Positions 1-5,093 are shown, counted from the first letter of the stretch. The stretch: 6,424 nt of DNA from Ruminococcus sp. (GCA_003488415.1 DNLQ01000162.1:1-6424), one strand, 5' to 3'. Translations and numbers: made by a program. Notes: generated from the sequence alone by a model not told the origin.

Positions 1-409
1 GCTTGGGCAGGTCACGGTAGGAGTGGACGATATTGGCGTAATGCTCACAGAACAGAGTCTCGGAGGTAGGTCTTACACAGAGTCTCTCCTCCAGCTTCTC
101 GTTGCCGCCGTGAGTAACCCATGCCACCTCGGGAGCGAAGCCCTCAACGTGATCCTTCTCCTTTTCCAGGAGGCTTTCGGGTATGAACATAGGCATACAC
201 ACGTTCTCGTGTCCGAGCTCCTTGAACATACCGTCCAGGATATGCTGGATGTTCTCCCAGATAGCATAGCCGTAAGGTCTTATAACCATACAGCCCTTGA
301 CACTGGTGTACTCCACCAGCTCAGCCTTCTTGCATATATCGGTATACCACTGCGCAAAGTCCTCGTCCATTGAGGTTATGGCAGTTACCATTTTCTTATC
401 CTTAGCCAT
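1..409 (-). CDS. proS: Prolyl-tRNA synthetase, N-terminal part (runs off the left edge)
   Basis: Class II aminoacyl-tRNA synthetase that charges tRNA(Pro) with proline in the cytoplasm. Only the first 136 residues are present; the short bacterial/archaeal-like form is about 480 residues by family knowledge. Visible landmarks are the N-terminal ITSMDEDFAQWYTDI, the IRPYGYAIWENIQ segment (residues 43-55), the motif-1-like stretch CMPMFIPESLLEKE (71-84), EVAWVTHGG (94-102), and the class II substrate-binding motif RPTSET (113-118). The early IRPYGYAIW segment and compact start point to the short ProS type 3, which lacks the inserted editing domain, although the region that would prove this lies outside the window. 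The ATG at 409 is preceded by GAGGA (420-416) at 6 nt spacing and by a consensus promoter, so this start is secure. The gene is monocistronic at its 5' end. Confidence 0.95.
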   Translation of the reverse strand, partial: MAKDKKMVTAITSMDEDFAQWYTDICKKAELVEYTSVKGCMVIRPYGYAIWENIQHILDGMFKELGHENVCMPMFIPESLLEKEKDHVEGFAPEVAWVTHGGNEKLEERLCVRPTSETLFCEHYANIVHSYRDLPK

Positions 410-448
410 TATGATTCCTCTTTTCTATGGAAATGTGATGATACAATT

Positions 449-477
449 ATTATATCAGTTTGTACCGGGAATGTCAA
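449..477 (-). promoter_or_regulatory. SigA-type promoter of proS
   Basis: On the minus strand TTGACA (477-472) is followed by a 17-bp spacer and TATAAT (454-449), a perfect match to the housekeeping consensus. The start of transcription is expected near 442, giving a leader of about 33 nt before the proS ATG. No T-box-like leader fits in that length, so tRNA-responsive attenuation of proS is not seen here. Confidence 0.9.
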
Positions 478-506
478 TATTATTGCTCACCCCGAAACTG
501 ATCCCC

Positions 507-1577
507 TTATTTTCTTCCTTGTCCCGGCAGGGAAATACTGCCGGTAAGGGCAGCAGCCTTTCCGAACAGCCATGCCCGGGGAATGTCGATGATGATGCAG
601 ATGAAGAATACCGCTGCCGCACAGACAATAACACAGGGAACTGTCAGAGCCGTGGGAAGCTCTGAGATCCAGGTGAAACGTTTCTTCATTATCAGCTCCC
701 ATACAAAAGGCGTGGAATGGATTATGTACACACTGAATGCGTGAGGTGCGAGGAATGCGGTGATACGGCACCCCTTTTCGCTCAGCTCCAGCTTTGAGAA
801 TCCCATGACAAGACATACGCCCTGGATAACAGAGACAGGTGAGAGGTAACTCAGCAGATAGAACGGATCAAAATTGTAAATAAGACCGTTATCTGTCATG
901 AAACGGAGAAGGATCGAGATCAGCCAGCCGGAGACCGATGCTGCTGCAAATATGATGAACCATGTGCGTGTACGGAGCTTATCGGCTATACTGAACCGCT
1001 TCAATACTGCACCGAGGGTGTACATCATTATTATCCATACCGGGGAGTAACCGCTGCCGAGCCAGAAAACATCGCCGTTAAAAAAATTTCCGCTGACCAT
1101 GAAAAGCAGCAGAGCAGACAGGAAAGAGAAGCAAAGAGCTTTCGGTGCTGTATTGTGTACGGCTGAACTGATAAGCGGTATAAGCAGGAAAAGAACGGTG
1201 TAGGCAGTAAAGAACCAGTGTGTGGAGCCGGCTAAGGGCAGCAGATGTGAAGTTATATCATCAGGAGCCATGTAGGTGAAGGATACTATCCCGAGGATGT
1301 GGACTGCTGCGGCAGCGAGTACATTGTACAGCAGTACAGTCATGTAAAGGGGTACATATCTTTTTGGTCTGTATACGGAATCGAAGCCGACATACCCGGA
1401 GAGTAAGGCAAAGCCGTCTACTGCACAGTAACAGACATACTCAAGGAGCAGAGCCGGAAGTGAGAATTCGCCGAAGGTATATTCAGGATCCCGGGAGAAA
1501 AAATTTACATGGAGTATGACCACGCCTGTCATCAGGAACAGGCGAAGCAGATCAAGCCCGTAATTACGCCTTGTCAT
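507..1577 (-). CDS. Acyltransferase family 3 membrane protein
   Basis: Integral membrane protein of 356 residues of the acyltransferase-3 family (OatA, WecH, NodX type). These proteins move acyl groups, usually acetyl, onto sugars of peptidoglycan, polysaccharide or glycolipid. Evidence is the N-terminal GLDLLRLFLMTGVVILHV, with Arg12 and His23 in the position of the family's conserved R...H pair. The FALLSGYVGF segment (56-65) corresponds to the family's F-x-x-x-SG motif, and the C-terminal FSVYIIHSTPFVW (281-293) is also characteristic. About ten hydrophobic segments spread over the whole length. There is no extracellular SGNH hydrolase domain, so it is the short form. Its ATG overlaps the TGA of the upstream PHP gene (ATGA), with TGGAG 8 nt upstream inside that gene. 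No T-rich terminator follows the stop. The acceptor is unknown. Confidence 0.88.
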   Translation of the reverse strand: MTRRNYGLDLLRLFLMTGVVILHVNFFSRDPEYTFGEFSLPALLLEYVCYCAVDGFALLSGYVGFDSVYRPKRYVPLYMTVLLYNVLAAAAVHILGIVSFTYMAPDDITSHLLPLAGSTHWFFTAYTVLFLLIPLISSAVHNTAPKALCFSFLSALLLFMVSGNFFNGDVFWLGSGYSPVWIIMMYTLGAVLKRFSIADKLRTRTWFIIFAAASVSGWLISILLRFMTDNGLIYNFDPFYLLSYLSPVSVIQGVCLVMGFSKLELSEKGCRITAFLAPHAFSVYIIHSTPFVWELIMKKRFTWISELPTALTVPCVIVCAAAVFFICIIIDIPRAWLFGKAAALTGSISLPGQGRK

Positions 1578-2338
1578 ATCATCGGCTCCAGTCCGGGGAG
1601 GTAGTCCGTCAGGGGCAGACCGTACCTTCCGGCAAGCTCAGTCCCTCTCTGCACAGTGTCGCTGCGGGATATGGCATCCGGGGAGTGTGCGTCCACGCCG
1701 AGTATTGCACGGCAGCCGGTCTCCTGTGCGACCGCAAGGAACTCCGGAGAAGGGTAGTGACGGTTGGTGGTGAGACCGAGAAGGTTTATCTCCACGGGGA
1801 TATCGTGTGCGGCAAGGTAGGAGCATATCCTGCGGTACTGCTCCTCAGTGCCATCACCGTGATAGTTATAGACGTCGGGATGGGCGATATAGCGGTACCG
1901 TCCGGACTCCATGCCCTCAATAAGCAGGTCGGTATAGCGGATAAGTCCCGGATATTCACTGGGAAATCCGGTATAGTGACCGTAGGGCTCAGGCTCGATG
2001 AAGTGCTGACCGAGTATCATGTAGTCCAGGGGGTAGTCGGCGAGAAGCCTGTCCTGAGCCTCCATAAGCTCCGGGATGTATTCGCTCTCAAAGCCTATGT
2101 ATATAGTTATGTCCCGTGCGTACTCCTTCCGGAGTGCGGTAAGGGAGCTGAAATAGTCCTCTGTCTGAGCGGCGGTCATGCGTGTAGGGGACACATAGTC
2201 TCCGGGGAATACCCAGGGGCAGTGGTCGGCAAAGCCCATGACCTTATATCCCATGGATATTGCCGCTTCAACGTACTGCCTGTCCTCGCCTGAGGCATGA
2301 TTGCACCGGGCAGTGTGGATGTGGTAATTAGCAAGCAT
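1574..2338 (-). CDS. PHP-domain phosphoesterase, histidinol-phosphatase HisK-like
   Basis: A 254-residue cytoplasmic metal-dependent phosphoesterase of the PHP superfamily. The full ligand set of a trinuclear PHP site is visible: HIHT (His6, His8), His14 in CNH, ADHCPW (Asp38, His39), GFESEY (Glu84), GQHF (His112), AHPD (His153) and GVDAHSP (Asp216, His218). Length and motif order match the HisK type that hydrolyses L-histidinol phosphate, and automatic annotation would likely say histidinol-phosphatase. No other his gene is in the window and the partners are a repressor and a membrane acyltransferase, so a different phosphorylated substrate is equally possible. The start at 2338 has an excellent AAAGGAG (2351-2345) 6 nt upstream. 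It lies 28 bp after the XRE gene and overlaps the acyltransferase by 4 bp. Confidence 0.9.
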   Translation of the reverse strand: MLANYHIHTARCNHASGEDRQYVEAAISMGYKVMGFADHCPWVFPGDYVSPTRMTAAQTEDYFSSLTALRKEYARDITIYIGFESEYIPELMEAQDRLLADYPLDYMILGQHFIEPEPYGHYTGFPSEYPGLIRYTDLLIEGMESGRYRYIAHPDVYNYHGDGTEEQYRRICSYLAAHDIPVEINLLGLTTNRHYPSPEFLAVAQETGCRAILGVDAHSPDAISRSDTVQRGTELAGRYGLPLTDYLPGLEPMI

Positions 2339-2366
2339 GGTAAACTCCTTTCGTCAGACGTGCCGG

Positions 2367-2582
2367 TCATTTGCCGTAGGGCGTCCTGACGTCGGTAAGT
2401 CCGAGGATATAGTCTGTGCTGGTGTTGTAGAGAGCCGCCAGCTTCACGATGATCGTTACAGGTACGTCCCGGACTCCACGCTCGTACTTGGAGTACAGGG
2501 ACTGGTCACAGAAAAGGTAATCTGCGACCTGCTGCTGAGTCCTGTCGCTGTCCTCTCTGAGGTCACGTATTCGGTTGTACAT
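2367..2582 (-). CDS. Small XRE-family helix-turn-helix regulator
   Basis: A 71-residue protein made of little more than one Cro/C1-type HTH domain. The recognition region runs TQQQVADYLFCDQSLYSKYE (15-34) followed by RGVRDVP; the YSKYERG run is typical of XRE repressors. The tail IVKLAALYNTSTDYILGLTD (45-64) is the usual last helices of the fold. There is no sensor or peptidase domain, so any signal must act through a partner or through protein level. The ATG at 2582 has AGGAGT (2596-2591) 8 nt upstream. It is first in the operon with the PHP and acyltransferase genes, and the dyads upstream are natural candidates for autoregulation. That link is inferred. Confidence 0.92.
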   Translation of the reverse strand: MYNRIRDLREDSDRTQQQVADYLFCDQSLYSKYERGVRDVPVTIIVKLAALYNTSTDYILGLTDVRTPYGK

Positions 2583-2599
2583 TCCCCATCACTCCTATG

Positions 2600-2619
2600 A
2601 TCTGATAGTTATATCAGAT
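2600..2619. repeat. Perfect inverted repeat before the XRE gene
   Basis: ATCTGATA (2600-2607) and TATCAGAT (2612-2619) form perfect 8-bp arms around GTTA, ending 4 bp before the XRE ribosome binding site. It may be an operator for the XRE protein or, as RNA, a hairpin beside the Shine-Dalgarno. The sequence alone does not separate these. Confidence 0.75.
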
Positions 2620-2620
2620 T

Positions 2621-2699
2621 ACGTATAATAGTAAATGGTTTTACAAACAAAATGGTATCAATACCATATTTATAAAACCGGTCTGTTATTATTATACGT
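2621..2699. repeat. Nested inverted repeats (79 bp) upstream of the XRE operon
   Basis: Three pairs of perfect arms are nested around one centre. The outer pair is ACGTATAATA (2621-2630) with TATTATACGT (2690-2699). The middle pair is GGTTTTA (2637-2643) with TAAAACC (2673-2679). The inner pair is ATGGTAT (2652-2658) with ATACCAT (2661-2667), spaced by CA. Unpaired spacers differ on the two sides (6 and 10, then 8 and 5 nt). The arms contain TATAAT-like boxes on both strands, so the structure overlaps likely promoter elements. It could be stacked operators, a leader RNA fold, or a decayed small palindromic element. Confidence 0.7.
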
Positions 2700-2719
2700 T
2701 AAAGAAGCGGTCATATAGG
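2622..2719 (-). promoter_or_regulatory. Candidate promoter region of the XRE-PHP-acyltransferase operon
   Basis: Two weak candidates are visible on the minus strand. The first has a perfect TATAAT at 2696-2691 but only CCTATA (2719-2714) at the -35 position with 17-bp spacing. It would start near 2684 and might need an activator. The second is TTGTTT (2650-2645), 17 bp, TATACG (2627-2622), starting near 2615. Neither matches the strength of the other promoters in the window, so the exact start is open. Confidence 0.4.
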
Positions 2720-2723
2720 GTGT

Positions 2724-2742
2724 TTAGGACATTTTGTCCTAA
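2724..2742. promoter_or_regulatory. AGGAC-N5-GTCCT dyad, copy 1
   Basis: TTAGGACA and TGTCCTAA are perfect 8-bp arms around TTT. Read on the minus strand the core is AGGACAAAATGTCCT, which differs at two of 15 positions from copy 3 (AGGACAAATAGTCCT). It is centred about 49 bp upstream of the first candidate XRE start, where an activator or a distal repressor could sit. The binding protein is unknown. Confidence 0.65.
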
Positions 2743-2886
2743 GAACGGGAATGTTTTCTCTGCCGACAAATGTTCAGGCAGTTGACTTACTTGATAAAAA
2801 GTAATTGCGTAATATGTATTTTATTTTTACAATTAATAAAAATATTTTTGCTTAACTGTAATAAATATAAAATAAATCCAAACACC
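2743..2886. other. AT-rich intergenic stretch
   Basis: No gene or RNA family is recognised here. It holds low-complexity AT runs, a short dyad TTACTT/AAGTAA (2787-2792 and 2799-2804) and ATTTTTA/TAAAAAT (2823-2829 and 2837-2843), which in such AT-rich DNA may be chance. The A/T-rich run at about 2859-2879, just before the -35 box at 2887, could act as an UP element for the strong plus-strand promoter. Confidence 0.5.
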
Positions 2887-2915
2887 TTGACAAATTTTTG
2901 GAGATATTGTATAAT
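2887..2915 (+). promoter_or_regulatory. Perfect SigA promoter of the zinc-ribbon genes
   Basis: TTGACA (2887-2892), a 17-bp spacer and TATAAT (2910-2915) match the housekeeping consensus exactly, with an A/T-rich run upstream. Transcription should start near 2922, the first base of dyad copy 2. Such a strong core promoter suggests either high expression or control by a repressor at the start site. Confidence 0.93.
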
Positions 2916-2921
2916 ATGGAC

Positions 2922-2936
2922 AGGACGGATAGTCCG
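2922..2936. promoter_or_regulatory. AGGAC-N5-GTCC dyad, copy 2, at the transcription start
   Basis: The core AGGACGGATAGTCCG begins 7 bp after the -10 box, over the predicted start. As DNA it is placed to block transcription. As RNA it would form a GGAC/GUCC stem at the extreme 5' end of the message, with loop GGAUA. The 14 bases AGGACRRATAGTCC are shared with copy 3. Confidence 0.65.
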
Positions 2937-2967
2937 GAGAAATGGAATTTATAAAGGAGGAAAAGCA

Positions 2968-3183
2968 ATGTTCGGAAGAAATGATGCAGGCAGAGAGCCG
3001 GAGGTCAATTATCCGGCAAGGAAAAGCGTGAAGTGTGAGCGCTGCGGAGTGGAGCTGGAGTACCTCTCCGACAACCTGGTGATGACGATGAAATGCGGTC
3101 CGGGATCAAACGGCGGAGGCCCCCTGAAATTCGATCTGTACCGGTGTCCGGGGTGCAGGGAGCTGAGGTTTTTTGAGAAGTGA
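2968..3183 (+). CDS. Small zinc-ribbon protein, 71 residues
   Basis: I do not recognise a named family. The protein has two CxxC knuckles, CERC (Cys23, Cys26) and CPGC (Cys60, Cys63), with a further Cys43 between them. A glycine-rich loop GPGSNGGGP lies at 44-52, so it should fold as a single zinc ribbon. The N-terminal 20 residues are charged and probably flexible, and there is no signal peptide or membrane segment, so it is probably cytoplasmic. The ATG at 2968 is chosen because AGGAGG (2955-2960) lies 7 nt upstream and the promoter start is near 2922. Earlier in-frame codons lie before the promoter. The next gene is 62 bp downstream on the same strand and is probably cotranscribed. Nucleic acid or protein binding is possible but unproven. 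Confidence 0.85.
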   Translation: MFGRNDAGREPEVNYPARKSVKCERCGVELEYLSDNLVMTMKCGPGSNGGGPLKFDLYRCPGCRELRFFEK

Positions 3184-3212
3184 CCGGGAAGTAAAATTTT
3201 TATAGCTGTCTG

Positions 3213-3229
3213 TAGGACAAATAGTCCTT
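3213..3229. promoter_or_regulatory. AGGAC-N5-GTCCT dyad, copy 3, before the second zinc-ribbon gene
   Basis: TAGGACAAATAGTCCTT contains perfect arms AGGAC and GTCCT around AAATA, two bases before the AGGAGG of the next gene. No good promoter precedes it: a TTGAGA at 3173 has no properly spaced -10 box. Here it may therefore work as an RNA hairpin near the Shine-Dalgarno, or as an operator for a weak internal promoter. Confidence 0.6.
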
Positions 3230-3245
3230 AAAGGAGGTGAAAAAC

Positions 3246-3554
3246 ATGATAAAATGTCCTGACTGCGGCCACGAGATAGAGGAGCCGGCAGCAAAGGTCA
3301 ACAAGACGGCAGAGATGGTGAAGGGCTGCGGCAAGATAATATGGATAATCGCAGCTTTCTGCACACTGATACTGCTGGTGACTGACTTCATGGCGTCTGC
3401 CCATGCTTATGATTCCACCGGAACATTTACTGCCGGACTGGTATCTGTGGCGCTGGCTGCTATCGGCGGATTCATCGCCGGAACCATTGTGACCGGCTTC
3501 GGTGAGCTGATCGGCATACTTTCCGATATGCGTGACACGATGAAAAGAAAGTAA
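3246..3554 (+). CDS. Two-helix membrane protein with N-terminal CxxC zinc-binding motif
   Basis: Unrecognised protein of 102 residues. It starts MIKCPDCGHEI, the half zinc ribbon common at the start of small clostridial membrane proteins (Cys4, Cys7), followed by a lone Cys28 in KGCGK. Hydrophobic segments at about 31-49 and 62-85 look like two membrane helices; the second is glycine- and alanine-rich. The tail is a charged cytoplasmic segment ending KRK. An in-frame GTG at 3237 lies inside the ribosome binding site, so the ATG at 3246, 8 nt after AGGAGG (3232-3237), is the start. It lies 62 bp downstream of the first zinc-ribbon gene and shares the upstream dyad with it. A membrane-linked sensor or scaffold role is only a guess. 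Confidence 0.82.
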   Translation: MIKCPDCGHEIEEPAAKVNKTAEMVKGCGKIIWIIAAFCTLILLVTDFMASAHAYDSTGTFTAGLVSVALAAIGGFIAGTIVTGFGELIGILSDMRDTMKRK

Positions 3555-3593
3555 AAAAAGCCCCTGCGGACCGTGAGTTGTCCCCAGGGGCTT
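3553..3593 (-). terminator. Intrinsic terminator of rpsT
   Basis: AAGCCCCTG (3558-3566) pairs with CAGGGGCTT (3585-3593), extended by GGAC/GTCC after one mismatch. On the minus strand the stem is followed by seven T residues (3559-3553). It lies 12 bp past the rpsT stop. It also follows the opposite-strand membrane gene directly, but the plus-side tail is only CTTGATCGTTT, so plus-strand termination would be weaker. Confidence 0.9.
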
Positions 3594-3604
3594 GATCGTT
3601 TCAA

Positions 3605-3865
3605 TTAGTCAGCAGCGTTGAGCTTCTTAGCGAGCTGAGACTTCTTTCTTGCAGCCTTGTTCTTGTGCATAAGGCCCTTAGCGCAAGCCTGGTCAACTCT
3701 CTTGATAGCTACCTTGATAGCCTGCTCCTTATCAGCAGCGCCTTCAGCAACAGCAGCGTCAGCCTTCTTCAGAACGGTCTTGAGATTGGACTTTCTTGCC
3801 TTGTTAGCAGCAGCCTTGGTCTCGTTTACCTTGACTCTCTTCTTAGCAGATTTAATATTCGGCAT
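3605..3865 (-). CDS. rpsT: 30S ribosomal protein S20
   Basis: Primary 16S rRNA-binding protein of the small subunit, 86 residues, within the usual 85-90. The sequence is a typical lysine- and alanine-rich S20: MPNIKSAKKRVKVNE at the start, NKARKSNLKTVLKK (21-34), and KGLMHKNKAARKKSQLAKKL (63-82), the best-conserved block. The start at 3865 has a full AAGGAGGTG (3879-3871). The gene is monocistronic, with its own promoter, a structured leader and a strong terminator. Divergence from gpr matches the order known from Bacillus. S20 represses its own translation in E. coli; whether the leader here does similar work is open. Confidence 0.97.
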   Translation of the reverse strand: MPNIKSAKKRVKVNETKAAANKARKSNLKTVLKKADAAVAEGAADKEQAIKVAIKRVDQACAKGLMHKNKAARKKSQLAKKLNAAD

Positions 3866-3982
3866 GATTGCACCTCCTTGGATTTGCAGGTATAAAGTCC
3901 TGCATTAAACATAAAATAACAGAGTACAGCCGGGAAAAGCCGTACTCCGGGAGCTGCAACGCACAGACTCCCTACTGAGACA
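3866..3982 (-). promoter_or_regulatory. Structured 5' leader of rpsT, possible r-protein regulatory RNA
   Basis: Between the predicted start (near 3982) and the ATG lie about 117 nt with three consecutive hairpins in minus-strand order. The first is GGGAG-U-CUG / CAG-CUCCC (3972-3949). The second is GAGUACGGC / GCUGUACUC (3947-3922), nine pairs including one G-U, followed by the U-rich run UGUUAUUUUAUGUUU. The third is TGCAGG / CCTGCA (3904-3885), which ends 5 nt before the Shine-Dalgarno. Hairpin 2 with its U-rich tail could act as an attenuator and hairpin 3 could affect ribosome access. I do not recognise a known leader family. Confidence 0.6.
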
Positions 3983-3988
3983 ATGATA

Positions 3989-4017
3989 ATTATACCATTT
4001 TTACGCTCTATTTTCAA
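3989..4017 (-). promoter_or_regulatory. SigA-type promoter of rpsT
   Basis: On the minus strand TTGAAA (4017-4012), a 17-bp spacer and TATAAT (3994-3989) give five of six and six of six consensus matches. The start is expected near 3982, far upstream of the gene, which is what creates the long leader. Confidence 0.9.
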
Positions 4018-4086
4018 TAGGCAAATTCAAAGTAATCCGATGAAAATTCACGGTTGAATCAGGGCATTTTGCACAAGGAGGAAACT

Positions 4087-4941
4087 ATGGACTACAGGAC
4101 AGATCTTGCGCTGGAGCGCATACAGCCCGATGAAGGCGGGATACCGGAGGGGATAGACGTACTGCGCCGGGGAAAAGCCTTCGGCATAACGGAGATAGTG
4201 ATACCTGACGACAGCTTCCGGGAGAGCATCGGCAAGGGCAGCGGAAGGTACATCACCCTTGAAGCCGGCAGTCTCAGCCGATTCTCCTCAGATCACAGCG
4301 CCATGGCGCAGGAGCTTGCCGGAGAGCTGTCGGCTCTTGTTCCGGAGGGAGAGGTGCTTGTGGCAGGCATCGGCAACAGCGACATTACTCCCGACGCCCT
4401 GGGACCGGAGACTGCGGCGAAGGTGCTTGCTACCCGGCATCTCCGGGAGGAGCTGTGCGGAGACGATTTTCTCTGCTCCCTGCGGAGGGTGTCCGTCATA
4501 GCCGGGGGAGTCCTGGGACAGACCGGTATAGAGACTGCGGAGCTGATACGTGCGGTGTGCCGTGAGCTCAGACCTGCGGCGGTGATAGCTGTTGACGCAC
4601 TTGCCTGCTCTGAGGTGAGCCGCCTGGGGACTACGGTACAGATAACCGATACGGGCATATCCCCCGGCAGCGGAGTAGCCAATGCACGCCGTGAGCTTAC
4701 GGAGCGCACTCTCGGTATACCTGTGATAGCGGTGGGAGTCCCTACAGTTGCCGATATGCGTGTGATCGCCCGTGACCTTACAGGTGCAGAGCCGGCAGAG
4801 GGTACCGATCTGCCGGAGGTAATGGTGACTCCCCGTGACATTGACCGCCTGACAGAGCGTGCCTCTCAGCTTATCGCCTGCGGCATCAATCTTGCCCTGC
4901 ATCCGTCCCTGTCATACGAGGACGCTGCGGGACTTTTTTAG
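4087..4941 (+). CDS. gpr: GPR endopeptidase (germination protease), compact form
   Basis: Spore protease that degrades small acid-soluble spore proteins at germination, family A25 of atypical aspartic peptidases, acting in the spore core. Landmarks are RTDLALE (4-10), GRYITLEA (53-60), GIGNSDITPDALGPET (94-109), GGVLGQTGIETAEL (140-153), AVDALACSEVSRLGTT (168-183), QITDTGISPGSGVANAR (185-201), VGVPTV (216-221), VMVTPRDID (245-253) and INLALHPSL (267-275). Asp103 and Asp170 probably match the two conserved aspartates proposed as catalytic in Bacillus. At 284 residues it is much shorter than the roughly 370 of Bacillus. The N-terminal extension is only about six residues, so the zymogen propeptide is very short. 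The ATG at 4087 follows AAGGAGG (4075-4081) at 5 nt. No clear SigF/SigG promoter was found. Divergent rpsT matches known synteny, but spoIIP does not follow. Confidence 0.95.
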   Translation: MDYRTDLALERIQPDEGGIPEGIDVLRRGKAFGITEIVIPDDSFRESIGKGSGRYITLEAGSLSRFSSDHSAMAQELAGELSALVPEGEVLVAGIGNSDITPDALGPETAAKVLATRHLREELCGDDFLCSLRRVSVIAGGVLGQTGIETAELIRAVCRELRPAAVIAVDALACSEVSRLGTTVQITDTGISPGSGVANARRELTERTLGIPVIAVGVPTVADMRVIARDLTGAEPAEGTDLPEVMVTPRDIDRLTERASQLIACGINLALHPSLSYEDAAGLF

Positions 4942-4968
4942 GAGAAAAGAAACCGTATTTACCTGCTG

Positions 4969-5016
4969 CCGGCACTTGCCGGTACCTGGCAGGACAGCCG
5001 CCGGGAAAGCTGTTTT
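4969..5016 (+). terminator. Weak candidate terminator after gpr
   Basis: Two stems follow gpr: CCGGC-ACTT-GCCGG (4969-4982) and ACAGC / GCTGT (4994-4998 and 5009-5013), the second running into TTTT (5013-5016). The stems are short (5 bp) and the U-run is brief, and it ends 2 bp before the next -35 box. It may partly insulate the following promoter. Confidence 0.4.
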
Positions 5017-5018
5017 CC

Positions 5019-5047
5019 TTGACAAATACCATCCGGTGTAATATAAT
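5019..5047 (+). promoter_or_regulatory. Perfect SigA promoter of the two-gene operon
   Basis: TTGACA (5019-5024), a 17-bp spacer and TATAAT (5042-5047) match the consensus exactly. The start is expected near 5054, so the next two genes are transcribed as a vegetative unit separate from the sporulation gene gpr. Confidence 0.93.
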
Positions 5048-5093
5048 ATTTATAGATAAACAAACTCCGCATCCCCCACTGAACAAAAGGAAG

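Noticed and set aside
410..506. Possible T-box or terminator between the acyltransferase and proS genes
   Set aside because: The proS leader is only about 33 nt and lacks T-box features. No hairpin with a T-run follows the acyltransferase stop.
2188..2203. GGGACACATAGTCTCC, resembling the AGGAC-N5-GTCC dyad
   Set aside because: It lies within the PHP coding sequence and the arms are imperfect, so it is probably chance.
1571..2293. Long plus-strand open frame opposite the PHP gene
   Set aside because: The opposite strand encodes an intact PHP enzyme with all metal ligands, a good ribosome binding site and operon context. The plus frame has no recognisable motif, and its first bases lie within the gene overlap.
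2770..2967. 66-codon N-terminal extension of the first zinc-ribbon protein
   Set aside because: It would begin upstream of a perfect promoter (2887-2915) and is translated from AT-rich intergenic DNA. AGGAGG precedes the ATG at 2968.
2942..3028. 28-codon open frame starting at ATG 2942, overlapping the zinc-ribbon gene
   Set aside because: The only purine-rich stretch (GGAGA) is 1 nt from the ATG, too close to work, and the frame ends inside the better-supported gene.
3237..3245. GTG start three codons before the second zinc-ribbon gene
   Set aside because: The GTG is part of the AGGAGGTG ribosome binding site itself, so the ATG at 3246 must be the start.
4040..4080. SigF/SigG-type promoter upstream of gpr (TGAAAA, 18 bp, CATTTTG)
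   Set aside because: The boxes match the forespore consensus poorly, and the start would fall inside the ribosome binding site. The real sporulation promoter is not identified.
4054..4086. TTG start for gpr giving an 11-residue longer N-terminus
   Set aside because: No ribosome binding site lies before the TTG, and the true AAGGAGG lies inside this extension. Kept in mind only because it would lengthen the propeptide.
4288..4902. Long minus-strand open frames opposite gpr
   Set aside because: They arise from the codon pattern of gpr, whose full family motifs are on the plus strand. No start site or motif supports the antisense frames.
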